Below, in pieces: positions 1 to 4,003 of a stretch of DNA of 8,457 nucleotides (positions within the stretch are counted from its first letter, which is position 1; each line of letters opens with the position of its first letter). A program made the translations under genes and the position numbers. Below the pieces are notes generated by a model. That model had not been told where the DNA came from. It did no database searches and saw only the letters and a program-made list of their open reading frames with translations. This DNA comes from Clostridiales bacterium (GTDB lineage: Bacteria; Bacillota; Clostridia; Oscillospirales; CAG-272), in NCBI GenBank assembly GCA_003523225.1, contig DPGK01000023.1:1-8457 (forward strand), given 5' to 3'.

Positions 1-63
1 CCCCTGCTAAGGGTGTAGGTCGCGAATAGCGGCGCGAGAGTTCAAATCTCTCCTTCTCCGCCA
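1..63 (+). tRNA. tRNA-Ser(GCT), 3' portion
   Basis: The window begins inside the anticodon stem. The seven-base anticodon loop CTGCTAA (4-10) carries anticodon GCT, which reads serine AGC/AGU codons. A long variable arm follows, as expected for a class II serine tRNA. The T arm is GAGAG / TTCAAAT / CTCTC at 36-52. The 3' acceptor strand CTTCTCC is at 53-59, the discriminator base is G60 and CCA is encoded at 61-63. The 5' half (acceptor strand, D arm) lies outside the window. A terminator hairpin follows after two bases, so this is the last gene of its transcript. Confidence 0.93.
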
Positions 64-65
64 AC

Positions 66-106
66 AAAAAACGAACTTTTGTCTACCGGATGAAAGTTCG
101 TTTTTT
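66..106 (+). terminator. Rho-independent terminator of the tRNA-Ser transcript
   Basis: A perfect 14-bp stem pairs AAAAAACGAACTTT (66-79) with AAAGTTCGTTTTTT (93-106) across a 13-nt loop. The run of T closes the 3' arm. It lies just after the tRNA CCA end. The A-rich 5' arm would also allow it to act on the opposite strand. Confidence 0.88.
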
Positions 107-239
107 CATATTTTTGGCACATTTTCGGGTAAAATAAGGCAAAATCAAGGAAAAATACGCGAAATCACTCGCTGCAGCGGTCATTGGTACTGCCACAGCG
201 TTATTTTTATGCCCACAGCAGCACGAAAAAGCACATTAC

Positions 240-277
240 TTTTTGTCGTTCTTTGCTCAAATAAAGAACGACAAAAA
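240..277. repeat. 15-bp perfect inverted repeat upstream of the broken regulator
   Basis: TTTTTGTCGTTCTTT (240-254) is exactly complementary to AAAGAACGACAAAAA (263-277) across the 8-nt loop GCTCAAAT. The T-run is on the 5' arm and the A-run on the 3' arm on both strands, the reverse of an intrinsic terminator, so it is not called one. Most of the left arm recurs near 1865-1882. The 107-353 stretch around it contains no convincing gene. A 61-codon reading frame at 209-394 has no ribosome site and runs through the promoter at 354-382. Confidence 0.7.
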
Positions 278-353
278 CATTGCGTCGTGAGAGAGTTGAA
301 CCAAAAAGCATATAAACTTTTTCAAACAAGGACAAAATTGTACTCGTTCCCTA

Positions 354-382
354 TTTACAAATGCGCGCGAATATGTTATACT
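354..382 (+). promoter_or_regulatory. Promoter of the WYL-regulator remnant
   Basis: A -35 box TTTACA (354-359) is followed after exactly 17 bases by a -10 box TATACT (377-382). Transcription would begin near 389. A strong ribosome site GGAGG (420-424) lies 7 bases before the ATG at 432. Promoter and ribosome site look intact although the gene behind them is not. Confidence 0.7.
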
Positions 383-431
383 GTAGAAGTATAATTATAT
401 CCATTTTTGATGGTAGTACGGAGGATTTAAT

Positions 432-802
432 ATGGTTGCCGAAAACAGTTCTGTAATAAGGATACTCAAACTGTAGAATTGCTTCGTCAATAGACCGACG
501 AGAATCATCCAATGCTGGCGACAACCGTCTGAAAAAAGCTTGTGGATCAAGGTATTCCCTGCGACAGAAGAACATTGTCGCGTTGCGTGAATACACTCAA
601 TGATTACGGATACGAAGTTATGGGGCGTCTGGTCGGACACGAAAAAGGATACTATGAGATGGATCGCGCGTTTAGCGTACCAGAATTGAAGGTGCTTATT
701 GACGCGGTACATGCAGCAAGTTTCATTACAGAAAAGAAGACGGCAGTGCTGTGGCCTTTTGCGCCACCCGTTCCTCCGTGGAGTACCGTGGTCTCGGACT
801 GA
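432..802 (+). pseudogene. WYL-family transcriptional regulator, broken N-terminal remnant
   Basis: The intact protein would be a DNA-binding regulator with an N-terminal winged helix-turn-helix and a C-terminal WYL ligand-sensing domain. From ATG 432 the frame reads MVAENSSVIRILKL and stops at TAG 474. Homologous coding then continues in another frame from about 461 with in-frame stops at 491 (TAG) and 530 (TGA). From 542 an open stretch carries CDRRTLSRCVNTLNDYGYEV and then VPELKVLIDAVHAASFITEK, which match the helix-turn-helix and the linker of clostridial WYL regulators as I know them. Similarity ends near 745, and the trailing WPFAPPVPPW peptide looks out of frame. The WYL domain is missing. 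The lesions are one frameshift, two stops and a 3' truncation. The family call is from memory of conserved motifs. The regulated target is unknown; the adjacent membrane protein gene is only a candidate. Confidence 0.8.
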
Positions 803-1010
803 GCGTAACCTAACGGTGAACATAAACCGAGATTATATCATCCAGATTTTTGAGCGCAAGAAAAGTAGACAGGTGGGAACCGCCTCAAAAAAACACAATA
901 TATGGTAAATTAAGCTGTCAGCAATTTTCTAATACTTTTGAAATATTTTAAAAAAGTATTTTGCCGATTAGCTTTTTTGACTTTTACAATCGGCTATGTA
1001 ACAAAAAATA
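803..1010. other. Eroded spacer with two hairpins
   Basis: No gene is supported here. Two inverted repeats precede the membrane protein gene: AATACTTTT (931-939) with AAAAGTATT (952-960), and GCCGATT (963-969) with AATCGGC (988-994). Neither is followed by a convincing T-run. The frame of the next gene stays open upstream to a TTG at 938, but that start lacks a ribosome site and sits inside the first hairpin. The stretch about 817-905 may be a remnant of some other coding sequence; I do not recognise it. Confidence 0.4.
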
Positions 1011-1024
1011 AGGAGATTTACTTT

Positions 1025-1810
1025 ATGGTTTGGGGTACGTTTACCATTACGCACATCCTTTCACTTTTGCTGGGCGCAGCTATTACAATAGGACTTTACT
1101 TCGCGCTCAAGCACAGAACAGAGAAAACGCAGACAATAGTTTTGGGCATACTTTCGTTTGCCGGAATTGCGGCCATTATCTTTAACCTCGTGGTATGGGA
1201 TTCTCCCATAGAATATTTGCCTTTACATCTTTGCTCGCTCAACGCGATGCTACTTCCAATCGTTGTGTTTACACGCAACAAGCACCTTGGCAACCTGCTT
1301 ATTCTTTGGTCCATAGGCGCGCTTGCAGCGCTTGTGCTCAACACTTCTGTGGCGGCGGCGGAAATTACAAGCTGGGTTTTTGTATTCTACTATTTCCCCC
1401 ACGTGCTGGAATTTGGCATACCGCTTATTCTTTTCAAACTCAAGCTTATAAAGCTCGATAAAAAGTGCATCTGGTCCACAGTGGCTATTACTTTGGGTGC
1501 TTACATAGCAGTTCACTTTATCAACGTTTTTATCAACCAGTACTGTATTGCAAATAACATACTCGACTGGGCGGGCGAGGTTGTGCAGGTGAACTATATG
1601 TTCTCCATCTTCCACGATGGGAACCCTTTGCTCAAGCTTTTCTACGATATTATACCGTACCAGTTCTGGTATATGTTGCTTTGCATACCCGTTGCAGTGG
1701 TTTACCTTTCCGCAATCTACGCTCTTACGAGATATATAAAAGGTTCGCTACGGCAAAAACGGCGAGAAAAGAAAAAAATAAAGTATAACCAAATGGGGCT
1801 GTCTCATTAA
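1025..1810 (+). CDS. YwaF/TMEM164-like integral membrane protein
   Basis: A 261-residue polytopic membrane protein. I place it in the YwaF family (TIGR02206-type, TMEM164-related) from its seven hydrophobic segments at about 8-28, 36-57, 64-82, 88-108, 114-139, 149-173 and 213-236 and from the LPLHLCSL motif at 65-72. The motif cysteine is C70. A histidine (H126) lies in the FPHVLEFGIP segment of helix 5. Human TMEM164 is reported to be an acyltransferase using a conserved Cys/His pair at a similar spacing, so C70 and H126 are candidate functional residues; that is inference. The bacterial role is undefined. ATG 1025 is chosen because AGGAG (1011-1015) sits 9 bases upstream, whereas a longer TTG start at 938 has no ribosome site. 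The basic tail after helix 7 ends in NQMGLSH, apparently encoded by an insertion-sequence-like end, so the native C-terminus may have been replaced. Confidence 0.75.
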   Translation: MVWGTFTITHILSLLLGAAITIGLYFALKHRTEKTQTIVLGILSFAGIAAIIFNLVVWDSPIEYLPLHLCSLNAMLLPIVVFTRNKHLGNLLILWSIGALAALVLNTSVAAAEITSWVFVFYYFPHVLEFGIPLILFKLKLIKLDKKCIWSTVAITLGAYIAVHFINVFINQYCIANNILDWAGEVVQVNYMFSIFHDGNPLLKLFYDIIPYQFWYMLLCIPVAVVYLSAIYALTRYIKGSLRQKRREKKKIKYNQMGLSH

Positions 1811-1900
1811 GACAAACTATTGTTGTATAATTAAATTCAAATTTATCGAGCAGTACGAATGGTGTACTTTTAGTCGTTCTTCACTATATTTACGCACCTT
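1796..1900 (+). mobile_element. Possible insertion-sequence end remnant
   Basis: The sequence GGGGCTGTCTCATTAAGACA begins in the last codons of the membrane protein gene. GGGGCTGTCTCA-type ends are familiar from IS1182/IS4-like elements of Clostridia, as far as I recall. No transposase and no opposite end are seen, so this would be a solo end. The following AT-rich 90 bases contain no gene but include an 18-base segment (1865-1882) matching 237-254 at 16 positions. The right limit given here is approximate. Confidence 0.35.
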
Positions 1901-1918
1901 TTGGTCGCTCTTAGGCAG

Positions 1919-1951
1919 AAAAAGACGATTGCGAAAGCAATCGTCTTTTTT
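1919..1951 (+). terminator. Strong Rho-independent terminator
   Basis: A perfect 14-bp stem pairs AAAAAGACGATTGC (1919-1932) with GCAATCGTCTTTTT (1937-1950), closed by a GAAA (GNRA) tetraloop and ending in a T-run. The GAAA loop orientation favours the plus strand, ending transcripts from the membrane protein gene about 110 bases upstream. The 115 bases between it and the next hairpin hold no recognisable gene. Confidence 0.88.
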
Positions 1952-2066
1952 CAGTAGTGGCGGATCCCATATCCGTCCGATTATCCGGTCAAATGTTGAA
2001 CCACGTTCGGCTATGGCATCCGACCCTGTGTGACCTGCGGTATATGAGGAAACGGGTCTTATATAG

Positions 2067-2094
2067 AAAAAAGCACGCCGAAGCGTGCTTTTTT
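2067..2094 (-). terminator. Rho-independent terminator of tRNA-Arg
   Basis: A 12-bp perfect stem: AAAAAAGCACGC at 2067-2078 and GCGTGCTTTTTT at 2083-2094. Read on the minus strand the loop is C(UUCG)G, the exceptionally stable tetraloop, and the stem ends in six U. It begins one base after the tRNA CCA end. Confidence 0.9.
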
Positions 2095-2095
2095 C

Positions 2096-2172
2096 TGGCG
2101 CGTCGTAAGGGACTCGAACCCCCGACCTTTTGGTTCGTAGCCAAACACTCTATCCAGCTGAGCTAACGACGC
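2096..2172 (-). tRNA. tRNA-Arg(ACG)
   Basis: On the minus strand the acceptor GCGTCGT (2172-2166) pairs with ACGACGC (2106-2100). The discriminator is G and CCA is encoded (2098-2096). The D arm contains GCTCAGCTGGATAGAGT, the anticodon stem-loop is TTTGG-CTACGAA-CCAAA with anticodon ACG, and the T loop is TTCGAGT. Total length is 77 nt including CCA. ACG (modified to ICG by TadA in bacteria) reads CGU, CGC and CGA. It is transcribed alone from the promoter at 2224-2252. Confidence 0.97.
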
Positions 2173-2223
2173 ACACATTTTTAACGGCGCAAAGAAAACA
2201 AACGCTTTCTTCAGCGCTCATAT

Positions 2224-2252
2224 ATGATACCACAACTCGCTCAGATTGTCAA
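2224..2252 (-). promoter_or_regulatory. tRNA-Arg promoter
   Basis: On the minus strand a perfect -35 TTGACA (plus-strand TGTCAA at 2247-2252) is separated by 17 bases from the -10 TATCAT (plus-strand ATGATA at 2224-2229). It lies about 50 bases upstream of the mature tRNA 5' end. Confidence 0.88.
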
Positions 2253-2287
2253 GTCATTTTTTGAAAAAACCTAAAAAATTTAATGAG

Positions 2288-2344
2288 CGTAAATTCTCAA
2301 AGTAAATGCAACAGTGCAATTTACGATTGCGTTTAGTTTGAGAA
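2288..2344. repeat. Left terminal repeat plus imperfect palindrome H1
   Basis: Positions 2288-2315 are the left 28-bp terminal inverted repeat. The inner part folds back on itself: 2294-2311 pairs with 2327-2344 with two mismatches in 18, around a 15-nt loop. The right arm sits just upstream of the transposase -10 box, so transposase binding here could repress its own promoter (inference). Confidence 0.82.
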
Positions 2345-2355
2345 TAAAAAAGAGG

Positions 2356-2388
2356 TATAATTTAGTCTGAGAAAAGGAGGACTCAGAC
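2356..2388 (+). promoter_or_regulatory. Transposase -10 box and hairpin displaying the ribosome site
   Basis: A consensus -10 box TATAAT lies at 2356-2361; the -35 region falls in the right arm of palindrome H1 and is weak. GTCTGAG (2365-2371) pairs with CTCAGAC (2382-2388), leaving a 10-nt loop AAAAGGAGGA that contains the Shine-Dalgarno. The ATG follows one base after the stem. The ribosome site is therefore presented in a loop rather than buried in a stem. Confidence 0.6.
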
Positions 2389-2389
2389 A

Positions 2390-2653
2390 ATGAGACACAA
2401 TGAAAAGAAAAACCGTAGCAGCTGCCCGTACAAAAGACAGGAGTATGTCGCCAAAAAAGCCCAGGCAGAATGTGAAACAGTCCTTGTGGAATCAAGAACA
2501 GGAATCCAGCTGAATAAGGAAAGCTTCTGCGAAACGGATCGCATCATTTCAAGAGCGGTACAGAACGGTCAACATATCTGCCATGCAATAGTTTCTGCTT
2601 TCAGAATTTCTTTTTTTCTGCCAATGAAGTCATACAGTCTCCGAAACCGTTGA
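2390..2653 (+). pseudogene. IS30-family transposase fragment
   Basis: An 87-codon frame starting at ATG 2390, with GGAGG in the upstream hairpin loop. Residues about 11-65 contain SCPYKRQEYVAKKAQAECE and then GIQLNKESFCETDRIISRA followed by VQNGQHICHAI. These closely recall the region after the helix-turn-helix in clostridial IS30-type transposases (pattern GIPLNKE.FYE.D.IIS..I.NGQHIYHI). The N-terminal DNA-binding helices and the whole DDE integrase-like catalytic core are absent. After residue 66 the peptide becomes unrelated (SAFRISFFLPMK), marking a deletion or frameshift. It cannot catalyse transposition; it might still be translated. The family call rests on remembered motifs, not a search. 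Confidence 0.75.
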
Positions 2654-2661
2654 CTAAATCC

Positions 2662-2703
2662 TTCTAAAAGTAAGCGCAACCATAGTTGCATTCAGTCTGA
2701 GAA
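2662..2703. repeat. Internal palindrome H2 of the IS30 derivative
   Basis: The arms 2662-2680 and 2685-2703 each match the terminal 19-bp motif at 16 of 19 positions, but pair with each other at only 13 of 19. Each arm is thus closer to the element end than to its partner. This points to an internal copy of an element terminus, not a simple hairpin. Confidence 0.7.
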
Positions 2704-2810
2704 ATCTACTTCCTCAGGCTTTTTGGCTATGCCTTCTTTCTTCTTTTTCGCCTTATTTTCTGCTTCCTTGTCCACTCCTTTTTTCTTTTCTCATACTTAT
2801 TGCCACCCAT
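2692..2810 (-). other. Possible small lysine-rich frame with an A-AAA-AAG slip site
   Basis: From a minus-strand ATG at 2810 the frame reads MGGNKYEKRKK and then continues basic to a TAG. The codons AGA AAA AAG form the heptamer A-AAA-AAG in the phase used for -1 frameshifting in IS elements and dnaX. After a -1 shift the frame continues GVDKEAENKAKKKKEGIAKK and ends PEEVDFSD, TGA (2694-2692), 39 residues in all. No clear ribosome site or promoter is seen, and the purine-rich composition makes chance likely. Reported as a possibility only. Confidence 0.2.
2694..2724 (+). terminator. Terminator-like hairpin inside the IS30 derivative
   Basis: AGTCTGAG (2694-2701) pairs with CTCAGGCT (2713-2720) over 8 bp with one G-U pair, followed by TTTTT (2720-2724). 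It would end transcripts from the transposase fragment. Its left arm repeats AGTCTGAGAAA, also found at 2364-2374 in the ribosome-site hairpin. Confidence 0.55.
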
Positions 2811-2866
2811 TTCTCTATGTAAACGCAGCTCTCTTGCTACTGTTGCATTTACTTTGAGAATTTACG
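2811..2866. repeat. Right terminal repeat plus imperfect palindrome H3
   Basis: Positions 2839-2866 are the exact inverted copy of the left 28-bp end. Just inside it, 2811-2829 matches the 19-bp motif at 15 of 19 positions in the opposite orientation to the terminal copy at 2842-2860, so this end also forms a palindrome. Confidence 0.78.
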
Positions 2867-2907
2867 AATAAATGTTTATGAAGCAGGGCGGCACGTCATG
2901 AGCTCTC

Positions 2908-2936
2908 TTGACAAGAGGATAGTTCTACATTATAAT
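2908..2936 (+). promoter_or_regulatory. Consensus promoter of the lipoprotein gene
   Basis: A perfect -35 TTGACA (2908-2913), a 17-base spacer and a perfect -10 TATAAT (2931-2936). Transcription would start near 2943, giving a leader of about 30 bases. It lies 41 bases outside the IS30-derived element, so it probably belongs to the host gene. Confidence 0.9.
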
Positions 2937-2971
2937 TAATAGCAGATAAATTGTATGAAAGGACAGCCGCA

Positions 2972-3787
2972 ATGAATATCCGCCCCCGCGTCCGTCTGCG
3001 GACGAACCTTTGCATTTTGCTTCTGCTGTTTGCGGCACTGCTTGCCTCCTGCGCCACGCGGCGGACTGTTCCGGTAAGCTCACTGGTATACAGCCTGCCC
3101 GAAAAGCTGACGGAAGGTAAATTTGACGACGAGTACGCCGAAAAAATGAACACGGCAAGCTACAAATACTCCGACCGCAATATATACTTATCGGTAAAGA
3201 ACGACGCGCTGCTGCTGTCCGACACCGACCCCACCGGCGGCAGCAACCGCAGTCTTGCGGTTTCCGGCGGCTGCTTTGTCGGCACCGACGGAGGCAGTAC
3301 CGGAACTGTGGGAAGCGTTATCTTCCGTGCCGACGACGGGACGGTAAAGCCGGTGATAAACGAAAACTGCCGCGCTCTTATTGCGCTTGACTCGCGAAAC
3401 TGCCTTGTCGTGACCTGCGTGTACGGAAGCGGCGAGAACGGCGCGCGCAGCAGCTTTTACCGCATGAGCGCCGCCGCGGATAACTCCGGGTGGGTGCGCA
3501 GTCTTATTTTGTCGCTTGACGGTGCGGCAAGCGCCGTCTGCCTTGCCCCCGACGGCAGCTCGGTCTGCGCCGCGCTGTCGGGAGAGAAAAATTCGCTTGT
3601 AAAGCTCACCTTTGACGGCAAGCTGACCCGGATGTGCGAGTCTGAGCTGCTCGGGAAGCTGGACGTCACCTCGATAGTGTATCTGAGAGGAAAGCTATAC
3701 TGCTCCTCAAAGACCGGTATATTTGAATTTGACCCCGCCGGAGAGACCGAGGTATGGTATCCCGTCGACTGGAGACGGCTCGGATGA
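2972..3787 (+). CDS. Predicted lipoprotein, function unrecognised
   Basis: A 271-residue protein with an N-terminal basic region, a hydrophobic stretch at 12-25 and a lipobox LASC (24-27), so it should be lipidated on C27 and displayed outside the membrane. I do not recognise the family. The mature part is rich in beta-prone segments with turn motifs such as DGSS, DGKLT and DPAG; the last 90 residues (about 187-265) look like two to three strands-and-turn repeats of a sensor or propeller-type protein, but I cannot assign a fold firmly. ATG 2972 is chosen over an in-frame TTG at 2951 because AAAGGA (2958-2963) lies 8 bases upstream and the signal peptide then has the usual form. It has its own promoter and terminator, so it is monocistronic and not part of the arginine operon. 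Codon use and GC content match argGH downstream, suggesting native chromosomal DNA. Confidence 0.8.
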   Translation: MNIRPRVRLRTNLCILLLLFAALLASCATRRTVPVSSLVYSLPEKLTEGKFDDEYAEKMNTASYKYSDRNIYLSVKNDALLLSDTDPTGGSNRSLAVSGGCFVGTDGGSTGTVGSVIFRADDGTVKPVINENCRALIALDSRNCLVVTCVYGSGENGARSSFYRMSAAADNSGWVRSLILSLDGAASAVCLAPDGSSVCAALSGEKNSLVKLTFDGKLTRMCESELLGKLDVTSIVYLRGKLYCSSKTGIFEFDPAGETEVWYPVDWRRLG

Positions 3788-3814
3788 CCCGCCCCGAAAA
3801 TAAATACCCGTAAT

Positions 3815-3844
3815 CGCCGCGCGGCATCTCCGTGCGGCGTTTTT
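3815..3844 (+). terminator. Terminator of the lipoprotein gene
   Basis: CGCCGCGCGG (3815-3824) pairs with CCGTGCGGCG (3830-3839) over 10 bp including one G-T pair, with a 5-nt loop and a T5 tail. It starts 28 bases after the stop codon. Confidence 0.85.
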
Positions 3845-3907
3845 GTGTATATTTATGTCGTCATATTGCATATATTCACTGTTGTATACGCGATTTTTTG
3901 CAAATAA

Positions 3908-3921
3908 TAAATAAATATTCA
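3908..3921 (+). promoter_or_regulatory. Upstream ARG box (weaker)
   Basis: TAAATAAATATTCA matches the ArgR/AhrC half-site pattern TGNAT-WWWW-ATNCA at all fixed positions except the second (A for G). It lies 43 bases upstream of the promoter box, about four helical turns, which would suit binding by an ArgR hexamer to two boxes. Because the region is AT-rich, a one-mismatch match is weaker evidence. Confidence 0.45.
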
Positions 3922-3930
3922 TTTTACCCC

Positions 3931-3958
3931 TTGACAAAACGCAGTTTGCGTGTATAAT
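3931..3958 (+). promoter_or_regulatory. argGH promoter
   Basis: A perfect -35 TTGACA (3931-3936) and a perfect -10 TATAAT (3953-3958) separated by 16 bases. The start would be near 3965, giving a leader of about 39 bases before ATG 4004. Confidence 0.9.
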
Positions 3959-3964
3959 AATACA
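3951..3964 (+). promoter_or_regulatory. ARG box over the -10 element
   Basis: TGTATAATAATACA matches the core ArgR/AhrC operator TGNAT-WWWW-ATNCA at every fixed position and contains the whole -10 box. Arginine-loaded ArgR bound here would block RNA polymerase, so arginine repression of argGH is predicted. No argR gene lies in the window. Confidence 0.72.
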
Positions 3965-4003
3965 CGTACATGAAATCACCTTTATCTTATCCGGAGGCAA
4001 AAA

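Larger units (their letters stand above)
2288..2866 (+). mobile_element. Defective IS30-family element, 579 bp, with internal palindromes
   Basis: Perfect 28-bp terminal inverted repeats (2288-2315 and 2839-2866) bound an element holding a transposase fragment, its -10 box and ribosome-site hairpin, and a terminator. Intact IS30 elements are roughly 1-1.2 kb or more with a full transposase, so this is an internally deleted, non-autonomous copy, MITE-like in size. A 19-bp motif, consensus TTCTCAAAGTAAATGCAAC, occurs six times in alternating orientation: 2294-2312, 2326-2344 (inverted), 2662-2680, 2685-2703 (inverted), 2811-2829 and 2842-2860 (inverted). I see no clear target-site duplication; flanks TAATGAG and AATAAAT differ. 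It separates the tRNA-Arg promoter from the lipoprotein promoter. Confidence 0.8.

Noticed and set aside
209..394. 61-codon reading frame upstream of the regulator remnant
   Set aside because: No ribosome site; it contains the perfect 15-bp inverted repeat and runs through the promoter at 354-382.
395..823. 142-codon minus-strand frame
   Set aside because: It lies opposite the regulator remnant, whose peptide on the plus strand is recognisable; no start signal on the minus strand.
938..1024. TTG-initiated N-terminal extension of the membrane protein
   Set aside because: No ribosome site and an embedded hairpin; ATG 1025 has AGGAG at proper spacing and places helix 1 at the N-terminus.
1952..2066. 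Possible extra tRNA or coding remnant between the two terminators
   Set aside because: No cloverleaf could be formed and no frame gives a recognisable peptide.
2281..2873. Target-site duplication around the IS30 derivative
   Set aside because: Flanking bases on the two sides do not match at 2, 3, 4 or 8 bp under the boundaries I can set.
3865..3880. Third possible ARG box near TGCATATATTCA
   Set aside because: The inner spacing is two bases short of the operator pattern.
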